This document shows positions 25,854 to 36,670 of a stretch of 54,930 nt of DNA, piece after piece. The translations under genes were made by a program, and so were the position numbers. The DNA is from Welwitschia mirabilis (Eukaryota; Gnetophyta; Gnetopsida; Welwitschiales), in NCBI GenBank assembly GCA_051453625.1, contig JBOZIK010000001.1, forward strand, positions 242,325,868-242,380,797. Reading direction: 5' to 3'. Below the pieces are notes generated by a model that worked only from the letters and a program-made list of their open reading frames with translations, searched no databases and was not told the origin of the DNA. Positions within the stretch are counted from its first letter, which is position 1; the number at the start of each line of letters is the position of its first letter.

Positions 25854-27550
25854 TGTAAAGACTTTTAAGATTCAAGACTTTAAATAATTCTTAATGTTAT
25901 AGAGCTTCAATATAGTTTAATTATGATATGTAATTTTTAACTCTTAGAGGTGTAATTATATCATGAAAATTTTGTGCTATAATTCCTCTCATTTTGTAGT
26001 CATAATATAACCTTTTTGAAATTCATAGTGATTTAATTTTAATTCCTTATTGGTTAAATTATTTTAATTGTTTCAATTTTATATATTTAATCTATAAAAT
26101 AGTTTTTTATGTTATTTTTGAAAATTACTCATGACATGACTCATTTTGAATTTTTCATTGTAATATTTACATGATGAACATTCTTATTTATTGTTATGAT
26201 ATGAATGCATCTAGTGACTTGGTGAGGTAACAAACTCTTCACCAGTTCCACCACTATCACCACTTGCACCACTTCTATCACCTCATCGCTTCCACCACTT
26301 TTACAACCTACATCACTTTTACAACTTTCACCACTTGTACCACTTTCTATTACCATGGTGCTTGTTCACATTATATACTATCTACCTCAATAAAAATTTT
26401 AGCTTCTCACCTTTCACATTTTGAGAAAGTTCTTACTATCAAATCTTGTGATCTTAATCTTGAAGCTTAGAGATGCCTTAGAGCCTTGGAATCTCTAGAA
26501 GCTTTTAGTCTTCATTTTAATCTAGGTATGGTTTTATGGTCTTCATTTCATTCTTGTATGGTTTCTAGTTTTCCCTTATTTTTATTGCATGATCCCTATC
26601 TTTTACATCTTTAATAATCTCTATTTTTGAATGATTTTAATATTTATATAATTTTTGTTAGGTTATTCTTGCATATCGATGAAGTTTACATGTTTTATTT
26701 AGACTACAGATACCTCAGGTCAGTGTTGTCTTAGCTACTTTACATCACAACCCTTTCCATATTATTTAAGTCTTATGACAAGTTGTTAATTGTCTTTTTC
26801 AACTATCAATCTTGATTGATGATTTTCAAATAAGAAAATTAAAATTGACTAGGGTAACTAGTTGTTTGAACTTCAAGGAGTGATACTCTCTAAAGGGAGC
26901 CCATGGCTATGGAACTAAACTTCCAAGATGAAGAGAAAAAATGTGACCAAATTACAATTTATCCCTCTTAGATTTTATGCAACTAGATTACTAAAATATG
27001 TTATTCAAATATAATAAAGGAAGATTAACTAAAAATAAAGCCTTAGTCATATCTTGATTATCCTTGCTATTCATTTAGTTTCTAGGGAACCCTATTCTTA
27101 ATCATTCCTTTCCATGGGTTACACTGGTAATTGTGAGGATTTCATAATTTTCATAACATACTACATATGCAAGTTTAGATACTAGTTGGGACTCTGGTCA
27201 ATGAGAAAGAAGTGCTTACTGCTGATGGCTTGGGATAATTTTGCTAATTATTTCATGCTTTATCTACTTGTAGTTATAAACATAAAGGGGTAATATTACT
27301 GTAAATTTGCTATGAATGTTATGAAAACATTATAACTTTCTTATTAGCCTATGAAACTATTTAAAATTTAAGTTGTTCTTCATCTTGTTATTATCATGCT
27401 GTAATTACCTCTTTATAATTACATTTTAGTATTAGATTAAGATTTTGTTTAAAAAAATGATAAAGTTTAATTTATTACTTAGTTATGATGCAAAATGTTG
27501 AAAACATCTCATTAAGTTACATTCATAGTTTGGAGTTAAAAATTAGGACA
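25854..27550 (+). repeat. Right (3') LTR of the inner element
   Basis: Starts TGTAAAGACTTTTAAG and ends AATTAGGACA, matching the left LTR across its length. It contains the homologous TTCCACCA microsatellite (26237-26345), which produces small spurious frames on both strands. After it the sequence switches to Athila gag, as expected for a nested insertion. Confidence 0.87.
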
Positions 27551-27718
27551 TTATAATCTGCTAATAGAACAAAATTGCATACCCTACTCTACAAGTAGTT
27601 CATGAGATATAGATAACATAAATCAATAATATTACTCACCATCATAATGCAACTTTTCTAGAAGTAATGCTAACACTCAATATCTGAAGCAAACTATAAA
27701 ATACTATCCTCCATCATA

Positions 27719-29330
27719 ATGGTTAGAAAACCCTCCTGTATTATTGAATCTTCAAATTTCCATAGAATAAACTTTAAACCTGCTTCGATTCAACATTTAT
27801 CATACTTTCATAACTTAAAGTTTAAAGATTCATATCTATATCTTAATGGGTTTGAATGTCTTATTTCTACTATGCCTCATAATCTAAACACTTTATCTAT
27901 CCTTAGTTTGATAATCTTCCCTTCTTCCCTTAAAAAGAAAGTGAAATGCTAGTTATACATGCTTAGAGCCATTTCCATTACCACTTGAGTTGATCTAGAG
28001 CAAGAGTTCATCACAAAATCATTCCCAAGTTAAAAAAAAATGATATTAGGAGAAAAATCATGAATCTCCAATAGAAAAGCCATGAAACATTTTCTTAAAT
28101 CTTAGATAAATTTAAAGACTTACTTCTTAAATCTCCAAAACATGGTTTTAAATAAGGTAAAATTATAAGTTTCTTCTATGAATTTCTTTTTTCTAAGTAT
28201 AAATAACTTGTAAAAATGATGTATAAAGAAATATTTTTAGATCTTAATATTGATGAAGCTTGGAAGTATCTAGAAATCATTTCTAAGAGCTCTAAAAATT
28301 GAGATAAGCCAAATGATCCATTTAGATCATATCAACCTATTAAATCAACTATCATCTTTAGGCTTCCTAACAATACTAAGGTAAACAACGAATTAGATAA
28401 GATTTTTAGGAGTACCTAGGAACTCATTCTAGACCCACTACTTCTTATATTAGTTGTTCCATTTATTGTGTTGATACTCATAAAACCTCATAATGTTCTT
28501 CCATTGCTATATTGTAACATGTTGAAAAGAGAAAGTAAATGTTATAGGATAAAAATCATTAAACCAATGAGCTAATAATCCTTACTTTAATATTGAGAAC
28601 CCAAGATGGAGAAATCATTTAAACTTTTTATGAATATAAGACAATCATAACTAATCTTCTTATAGTCAACCTAAAAACCAATAACATTTAATATCTTATA
28701 ATCATCAACCTTTATCTTTAAATAACCAACATGTTTCATCATAATCTTTGGAAGATATCCTTAAGAGATTCATAAAATATCAGACATATATCAATAATAT
28801 CTAATAATAATTCAATTAATAAGCCTCCTCCACATTATATAAACTTAAACAAAACATACATGCAATAGTTGAACTAAGTAACTACTCATATCATGCTTTT
28901 TGTTATCAACTAATGTGAGAATGATGGGCTTTTGGCATCTACTTAGTGAAATTTAAGTAGTTATAAGATGTAAGACATACATTTAAAAACTAATATAATA
29001 TATCTAGAAAGTAGAAAATAAATCAATCAAAACATAGATAAAATTCTAACCCATGAGGTTGAAGTACTTAGTAAGCCTAGTGAGGAAAAGAAAGATAAAA
29101 AAAAACAACCAATAGAAGTTCCATCTGATAAAAAGCTCTTATCCTTCCCTTAACCATTCAAGAAAGACCACATAGAGAAGAAGAAACAAGAATCTGTAGA
29201 AGTTTTCAAAGAAGTAAAGGTCAACAATTCCTTTTCGAAGTCATTAAGAAAATCCACTCTTATGCAAATGTTTTAAAGACTTGTGTACAATTAAGAGGAG
29301 GATGAACATTAAGAGTGGAGACTTAGTCCA
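27719..29330 (+). pseudogene. Athila-type gag relic
   Basis: Encodes the capsid-like part of an LTR retrotransposon Gag. The first open stretch (27719-27952) reads SSNFHRINFKPASIQ early and SLIIFPSSLKKKVKCW near its end. These align with Athila Gag blocks of the form NNFE-KPA-I and RL-PFSL--KA--WL. Further blocks follow in shifting frames: ISITT-VDLEQEFITK (~27970-28020), KFKDLL (~28110), DEAWKYLEIISKSSKN (~28253-28300) and SYANVLKTC near 29266. Stops and frameshifts separate them. The frame begins just after the inner element's right LTR, consistent with one element split by the insertion. Identification rests on motif order; no database search was possible. Confidence 0.75.
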
Positions 29331-29389
29331 ATAAATAAGTAACATAATATAGAATCAAATCCCTAAAAAATATAAATATCCTAGATATT

Positions 29390-30460
29390 TAACTATTACT
29401 ATCATCATTGGAGAGAAACATGTTAAACACCCCTTGATAGATTTTGAAGTTAATGTTAATCTTCTACATTAGTATCTATAAGGAACTTGATTTATATAAC
29501 TTAAGAAGTATTATGTTTAACTAAAACTAGCTAATGATTCTATTAAATCATCTTTTAGGATTTATAAGAGGTGATAGTATAGACAAATAGTTATTATTTT
29601 CTTATGGACTTTATGGTTTTAGAAATGAAAAAATTAGTTAATCATGCAATTCTTATAATCCTTCATAAATGTTCCTTGTAACTTCTAATGCATTGATTAA
29701 TTATAAAAATGGTCTTATGAAAATATATTTTGGAAATTTAACTACTGAACTTGATATCTTTCATGCAATAGAATTTTCTTTAAGTAATGATTGTTTAGAG
29801 AATTTTGACATGTTCGGAGGTGAACTTTCTCATCTTGAATCATCTCCTTATATTGAAGATATTTTTACTTTAACTTCATCTTTAAAATATGATGCAATTA
29901 CTAATTTAAATGATAATCCTCTTTTGAAGTTAAAACTAAGTTCAAGTAATCTTAAATACACATTAGATAATAATCCAAATTTTCTAGTGGTTATTAGCTT
30001 AAATGTATCCTCATCTTAAGAATTTTTTTTACTTAACCTATTAAGGAAGGACAAAAAAGCTTTAGAAGTATCCAACTAATCCTCAACCCTCAAATTTTGG
30101 ATTCTTGTAAAGAGAACTATATCCATAACTTTTCCATGTATAAGACACATTTTGACCATTTTATTCACATTCCAAAACTAAGTTATCTGATAGTGAGAAA
30201 TCTTATTTAAAATAGATGTATTCTTATTGCATAAGAATAGAATGTAGTAGTTCCTTGGAAAGCTTTTCTTAAGATTTTTAGGTTTATAATCCAGTAAGCA
30301 TGATCCCTCTAATGGTGTATTTTTCATGAAAAATGCTAGGATTCATTAGTTATTTAAGATCATTAATCACCCATCCCTTCCGTCCTTATATAAATTCATA
30401 ATATTAGTTATCATTTACCTTGGCTATTCTCTAATGAATTCATAAGATTCAATGATTTTA
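29390..30460 (+). pseudogene. Athila-type pol relic: protease and start of reverse transcriptase
   Basis: Protease: 29398-29469 reads TITIIIGEKHVKHPLIDF and then VNVNLLH before a stop. Athila proteases have TI-IGEK------L-DLGASVNLLP, so the catalytic Asp is kept (GAT at 29440-29442) but the DLGAS core has become DFEV. After a frame break, 29669-30019 carries FLVTSNALINYKNGLMKIYF, the Athila post-protease block. This is followed by the linker block LKLSSSNLKYTLDNN. RT: LLRKDKKALE lies at ~30038, and HPSLPSLYKF...YLGYS (30368-30430) corresponds to the HFPLPF-DQ...GYSGYNQ block. The YVDD block and RNase H were not found. It is inactive. Confidence 0.78.
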
Positions 30461-32235
30461 GTTGATGTTATTTTCAAAGAAAACAATAATAAAGTGATAT
30501 TTTTCATGTTAAATTTTTTCCAAGATTTTGGAACTTCTTGCCTCTTAAGAATAATTTAATATCTTTAATATGAATCTCAAGGAAAAATGTTGTTTTCCAC
30601 TTTTATTTTGTGATTTTATTTCAAGCTATCTAATGGAATGAGATTGTTTCTTAATTATGTTAATAAACTAATGATCCTTTTATGTATTTAGAAGGAGGAA
30701 AAAGAGCAAGGAATAGACAAGAAAAATTCTCAAAGATCTTAAATGAACATTGAAATCATTATTATTAGGTTTAATTAACTAAATTAAAACTATGAACATC
30801 TGCTGGCAATGTAGCTCTATTAGGGGAAAAAATGTATATACACAAAATACTCAACATGATCAAATGATTACTTCAGCAAATAATAGCTTAAAACTCTTTT
30901 AATTACTATTAAATATTACAATATTTTCTTATGAACATTTTTATATGTCTTAGAAATAGATCTATTAATTAAAAAAATTAGGCCATTAGTTTAAGTTTCA
31001 TAAGTTTCTTTTATTTATAGGATAAATGGATTCATCATTTTGTATTTTCATCAATTTCAGTTTCTGTTTTATTCCATTAACTAACTTAATCCATCACAAT
31101 CCAAAATATCCTCTATAAGAAGGCATACTTATATTTTTTGTGATATGATCTTGCCATCCATGTCTTAATTAAGGCAAAGCCAATATTGATCATTGATGAT
31201 ACCAAATAATCCCACAGCTAGAATTTCATTTTGTTTCCATATAAATCATTTCTTATAGCCATCAATGATCTTCATCAATAGAGTTTTTGCCTAACTTGTA
31301 ATATGCATTTTTTATTAATGTAAGTTTGAATCTATTTGTTAAGATACATTGGTGTTACTACTTGATGTCATTAGCACTAGCATTTCTTCCTATGTTTTTT
31401 CCCTTTTATTCTTCATGAAACATGTGTTCGTCCTTCCTAGTTCTTTCATATTATTTGTTAATTAGTTTTGATTTCAAAAATTAAATATAACCTAGCTTAT
31501 CTTCATTTTTCATTTCATTTTTATACTAATCTCATCTTTCTCAATTTTTCTATTTTTTTCATAATTCTCCACTTATTCACTTCTTCATTTCTACCATTCA
31601 TAGAAAATCATGAAAAAATTATTTATTTCTTATAGATAATCTATCAGTTAACACATTTTCCATACTTTTTTTTTACTCTATTTTAATGCATATTTAGTTG
31701 TATTTTGCATTGTTTTGCATTTTTAATTTGCATGAGCTTCTCTTAATGTAATGATTTTTCAATGTGATAAAATTATTTTCTTTTATTTCAATGCATCTTA
31801 GAGATTTTTTCCTAATTTTTTTCTCATATACATTTCAATTTCTATTTTATTAACTTTAAGAATAATGTTAATTTTAGTCAGGGGNNNNNNNNNNNNNNNN
31901 NNNNNNNNNNNNNNNNNNNNNNNNNNNNNNNNNNNNNNNNNNNNNNNNNNNNNNNNNNNNNNNNNNNNNNNNNNNNNNNNNNNNGTGGGCACTTCATTCA
32001 ATATCTTCTATGTTCTATCCGTTTATTTAAGTTAAATTAGATTCATAATTAGAAAAAAAATTTCAAACTTTTACATCATATTTATTTAACACTTAAATGT
32101 TGTCATTTTTTAAATTATTTATGTTATGCATCTTTCACATATTTTTGTTAAAAAATTAGGAAAGTTTTGAAACACTTGTATCAGGGGCAAGGTATAGTAC
32201 TACGTATGAGTGGTTAGCAACTGTTGGTTAGGGGA
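30461..32235 (+). other. 3' part of the Athila-type element, unreadable
   Basis: Lies between the last RT block and the right LTR and includes an N gap of exactly 100 bases (31885-31984). No integrase (HHCC or DDE) block could be read. A purine-rich GGTTAGGGGA lies just before the right LTR (32226-32235) and is the polypurine-tract candidate. Confidence 0.6.
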
Positions 32236-33487
32236 TCTCATAACATGTACAAATTGACATTTATTTTAAGTAATTAAAGATAATTTAGCATAGTAAAGTT
32301 CATTCTTCATGGTTTTATCATTTTATGTTGATCTATGCTATTAAAGTCATAAAAAAACTGATATTCTACATCCATCATTAAAATTTCTAGCTCTTTAATA
32401 ATATGATAGACCATGAGCCAGAAGATTAGGTTGAAATTCCAAAAAATTCCAATGGCGCTGGTAAGAGCCATAATGGCATCAGTCATCTTTGAAATCCTTA
32501 GCTCAGTTTTATGTTATGGAACATATGGCAGATTGTAAAACCATTGAGGGTATTGGTGGACTGATCTAAAATAAAAATTACGTAAATTTCCAAAACCTAA
32601 AATCTAGTCCTAATGTCTAATCTACAAAATTCACTTTGGCCTTACTTTTAGGGTGGTTAACCATTCAGGCAATTTTTAGAATTATTGAGGAGAGAATTCA
32701 TTTTTTCTTCTTTTTAAACTTTACTTTTAGGAGTGAGAGAGCTTCTAAGACTAGCATGACATTTCAAGATTTAGCTTGAGTTTTCTTGATGTAGTTTTTT
32801 CCTCTATTCATGTAATAAAGTGATAAAGTTTTATTTGATCTATTTATCTAATTTTAAGTATGTATGATTTTCCACACTTATAATGCTTAGTCTAGATTAA
32901 AGTTTATTAAGATTTATATGGAAATTTTGATTGATTCTATGTGTGTTAATGTTGTTTTATTGTTTAGTATTATTTGACATTCTTTAGAAATGATATCCTA
33001 CTTATCATGCTTTTGATATGATGTAGGCTATGAGAGCTAAGATTATCAGTAGTCTCCACCAACCCTTACAAGTAAATGACATTATGTTATCATTTTTAAA
33101 CTTAGATGAATTCTTGACATGACTTCTTTGATATTAATATAGATAAAATCAATTATTATTAGAACTCATATGACTATTATCATGTTCTTGTTAGATCTTA
33201 AGACTATGCTTCATTCATAGTTCTATTTATCAAGCAATAATAGAATTTTTCATTACAATACAAAATCTTTCTGTGGAATTAATGAAAATACGTTTTGGCC
33301 ATGCCTTAATATTTCATTTACTAGATTTATTCCTTAATAAAAATGACATTGGGATAATACTAAAAGTAGAAGTCCTAGTTATTTATTGGTAAAATTTGGG
33401 TTTGGATTTACTAAGATTTGTATTCTAGGATAATATTTAAAAATCATAATAATTACAGAAATATATATCATAGCAAATACTAAACCA
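32236..33487 (+). repeat. Right (3') LTR of the Athila-type element
   Basis: Direct homologue of 14865-16084. It starts TCTCATAAC (TG decayed to TC) and ends ACTAAACCA. Landmarks shared with the left LTR include TTAAAGTCATAAAA, CTTCTAAGACTAGCATGACA and GTTTGGATTTACTAAGATTTG-like sequence. Confidence 0.82.
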
Positions 33488-35388
33488 TTATAATAAGAAG
33501 AAGACATCTAGATTTAACTCATATTTTCTAAACCCCCTTCAAATCATTAGTTTTCTATGGAAATATTTTTGAAATATCTCTCTAATATGTTTTTCTATAC
33601 TATTTATTACTAAAGAACTAGATAAGTATCTTTGCATAGATTATTATTTTAATTTAACATGGTAATATAATTAGTTAGTAAAGAAAAAGACCATTAGTTA
33701 GTATCACTTATATATAAAACATTGAATATGTTGCAATATTTATACGTTATAGGCAAAATATCTAGTTATAAAAATAGCTTCTAAGACTAAATTGAAAATT
33801 AAAGATTATTGCATTAGCTATGATAGTTAAAGTGCAATATGTCTGATGAAATACGTTTTATCTAATTCAAAAGGAAAACATATTAATATTTAATATAATT
33901 ATACCTAATGTGTTATAGAAAAATATTTACTAAAATTTCAAAGAAAAATGTTATTAATATGTTTATAAAAAGTTGTGTAAACATTTAATTAGTATAGATC
34001 TAGTATTTAAAATATTAAAGTCCTAAAGGTAATACCTTGAAAGTTCCTTAAACAAGACCAAATGTATATAATAAGAAGGAATCTCAAACTTTGATGTTTA
34101 CTCTATTAGAATATTATAATTTATAGTTATATCCTACTTTGTATTTAGTATAGATAATACACTAGTTTAAATCCTTTTCTTAATGTTACTTAGCATTGTG
34201 TATGCTAGAGGAATGTGATGGAGAAAAGATCCACCCATGGGCTAAAAATACCTAAAGATTTTAGCAAAAAATTTGAATTTATTGACATATTTTTTATTAT
34301 TATTTTTATAATTCATCTACTAAGGAAAATCCTTTATTAATATTTAAAAGTACTTACTCATACTAAATAAAAGAGTGGTATATAATATCAGGATTAGGTT
34401 TTTATGTCTAACAGAAATATATAAAATGAAATTATATATTAAATAAATTTAGGTAAAATTATGACTATACTTAAATATTCAAAAATGAATTATGTCCTTG
34501 ACATTATTTACTTAAGAAATTTTTATTGTTTTGAAAACATTGGATAATTAAAACCTAAACCATAAATGTTTTATCTATTTCTAGGATTTTTATCTATCTT
34601 TAGTTGAATTTTACATTTTTTTTTTGTATGTTTTTCTAGATGTATAGCTTTTTCTAATATAACAGTTATCGGGGTTTAAATATGTTAGACAATTTATTAC
34701 ATACCTAGCTATAAAAGATAATAGAAACTTCATGGTCCATTTCTAAGAAGGTTAATATTAAACTTTATCATTATCTATATGCAAATGTTTTATAATTATA
34801 GAATTGTCTCAAAGAGATATTAGAACATATAACACATTTATTGCAGTTAATATTCTTATGTTTACAATTATAATTTTATTAACATGAATTTTTTCTCCAT
34901 ATTCTATGATTAATATTATATTTTTTATTACTTTGTGATATACATAAAATAAATTTATGTGTTTAATAAGATATTTAGAAGAATTAAAAGATCAAGAATG
35001 TTTTTTTGGTTTGATTACAAGAGAGAAAACTTAATTGTTACATTGGTAATACTAGGTGTATTTGTTTCTATATCTATTTTATCTTAACTAGACTCTTGAG
35101 TTTCCTTATGCTTATTTTTTTTAATGTTTAATTTGCTTTTTGAAAACTCTGAGCAACAAGAATTTTTGTAACATCCATTGTACCCATAAAGGTTAATAGG
35201 ATGCATTCCTTCCCTTTAATAAATATGGTAATATTTCTCTTTATTTTATTAATACTTTTAATTATAGGAATTAAAGGATTTTACTATCAAGATCATATTA
35301 ATCACAACAAAGTTATCTTCTAACTTGGTTTTGTCATGTTATGTAACACCCTAATTCTAAGGTTGAAAATCCTCAAACTTGTCCTAAC
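33488..35388. other. AT-rich stretch, possibly interior of a minus-strand LTR element
   Basis: No readable gag or pol. By position it would be the interior downstream of the primer site at 35389-35400 read on the minus strand, but nothing in the sequence confirms this. Confidence 0.4.
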
Positions 35389-35400
35389 GCTCTGATACCA
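35389..35400 (-). other. Initiator-tRNA-Met primer-binding site, minus strand
   Basis: GCTCTGATACCA on the plus strand is TGGTATCAGAGC on the minus strand, an exact 12-base match. It is preceded on the minus strand by ...GCATTACATTT, so the LTR end would be ...TTACA at 35404. This marks the 5' end of an LTR retrotransposon running toward lower coordinates. Confidence 0.85.
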
Positions 35401-35403
35401 AAA

Positions 35404-36670
35404 TGTAATGCTTGTATTTCTTTTTTTAAACTTATAAACATTATTTATTGAGCAAAGAATTAAATCCTCATTAGTCCCCTCTATCAAATGCATTAATTAA
35501 AAATTTTTCATATTGTTAATAGAAAATTTAATATTTACCATTATTTGAAAAAGGAGTGGTTGATAGCTTAAGTCTCACCACAAGCACTAACCATAAATTT
35601 TTCATTAAATTTTTCCCTCTCCTCTTATAAACTAACTTTATAACATTAATTAATTTCAAAGAGGGATAAATTATCTCCTATTATAATGGGTTCGAATCTT
35701 ATGAAAGGTGGGAAAAGCACATGTCCATTTTTAAAAAGTTTATTAATAATAAGTAATATTAAATCTAAGAAATAATCCTCTATAGTTACATTTGAGTAAA
35801 AAGTTATAAGATAATTTTTTAGATATAACCTAGAATTAATATACCAAATCATATTTACCCAAAAGTAGCTCAAAAATTCACAATTTAAAATTGACATTTC
35901 AAGCAATGGAAATAAATACATGACTAAAGATGCAAGATTTTCATATAATTCCATCAGATAATAATTGAAAATATGATCTCATATCAACATATTTTATTGC
36001 AATAATTTTAGGAAAAACATTCAACATTTAGTTTAATATGAGTCTTCAAAGTAAACTTGATAATTTTTAAAATCATACAAATAAGTAAATGAGTTTCTCT
36101 ATCATTACAACTAAGGAACATTAAGCAAAAAAGCATATTGCATGCCCACTTTAGCATTTACTCCAGAATTTTCACCTGTCACACAAAAGTATGGAATGAG
36201 AACTATAAAAATCTCATAGCTCCTAGTATGGTCCAAGCAAGGAATTTTAAGAGTTAATATAGGAAATACAAATAAATACTTCAAGAGGAACAATAACACA
36301 GATGCCAATCTTATGGTTATGTATGAGAATATTATATATATTAAAATATCTCAATCACTTCACTACCTCTTACGGTGATCTATGAAGCCCACTGCCTTAT
36401 TCAATGATCTGTGATTCTCATATAATATTTATCTTCACTGCCTCATTTGGCGATTTGTGAAGCCCATATATATATATATATATAGATTCAAATATCTTTA
36501 ACTGCACTACCTCGTTTAGTGATCTGTGAAGCCCACTATCTCATTTGATAATTTATGGTAAATATAATATCCCCATTACCTCATTCAGCGATATGTGGAA
36601 TTTTCACTTCACTGCCTCATTCGGCGATCTATGAAGCCCACTGCCTTGTTTCGTGATCTATGAAAATCCA
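35404..36670 (-). repeat. Probable LTR of a minus-strand retrotransposon (far end uncertain)
   Basis: Adjacent to the minus-strand primer site at 35389-35400. On the plus strand it opens TGTAATGC, giving a minus-strand LTR end of GCATTACA. Its distal boundary is not defined because no partner LTR is visible. I extend it to include the 29-bp repeat cluster at 36361-36668 only as an estimate. The element may have been split or deleted by later insertions such as the Athila-type element on its left. Confidence 0.5.
36361..36668. repeat. Cluster of eight ~29-bp repeats
   Basis: Units close to CACTGCCTCATTCGGCGATC plus TGTGAAGCC start at about 36361, 36391, 36437, 36505, 36534, 36575, 36610 and 36639. 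Some abut directly; others are separated by 10-40 bases of AT-rich DNA, including a (TA)n at 36466-36484. The units are GC-richer than everything around them. Spacers are neither unique nor uniform, so this is not a CRISPR array. It probably is an LTR-internal subrepeat. Confidence 0.85.

Larger units (their letters stand above)
16838..27550 (+). mobile_element. Inner LTR retrotransposon with Met-tRNA primer site, nested in the Athila-type element
   Basis: Two direct ~1.65-1.70-kb repeats (16838-18492, 25854-27550) bracket about 7.4 kb. A textbook initiator-tRNA-Met primer site (TGGTATCAGAGCC) lies 3 bases inside the left repeat. A purine-rich tract precedes the right repeat. I find no readable gag, protease, RT or integrase, so it is either a large non-autonomous derivative (LARD-like) or too decayed to read. 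The interior holds an 819-base N gap in a CA repeat, a host aspartic-protease fragment (20936-21163) and a small tandem duplication (23290-23610). Flanking 5-mers TATTA and TTATA are not an exact target duplication. Confidence 0.85.
14865..33487 (+). mobile_element. Athila-type Ty3 LTR retrotransposon, decayed and interrupted
   Basis: The outer element is defined by a direct repeat pair (LTRs 14865-16084 and 32236-33487). It has a tRNA-Asp-like primer site just after the left LTR and gag, protease and RT relics in the expected order (27719-30460). The element at 16838-27550 sits inside its leader, about 0.75 kb after the left LTR. Removing that insert leaves about 7.9 kb, which is short for an Athila element. 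RNase H, integrase and any env-like frame were not recognised, so the 3' half is deleted or too decayed. No matching target duplication is visible at the proposed ends (GTGCA before, TTATA after). Athila identity is an inference from the primer type plus the gag and protease signatures. Confidence 0.8.

Noticed and set aside
26141-26470. Two overlapping frames on opposite strands (Thr/Phe-rich and Ser/Gly/Val-rich)
   Set aside because: Both arise from the TTCCACCA microsatellite inside the right LTR of the inner element.
16833-27555. Target-site duplication for the inner element (TATTA and TTATA)
   Set aside because: The five bases have the same composition but not the same order, and chance similarity is high in AT-rich DNA.
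36361-36668. CRISPR-like array
   Set aside because: Repeats are diverged, some abut without spacers, spacers are AT-rich and irregular, and the context is a plant nuclear genome with no cas genes.
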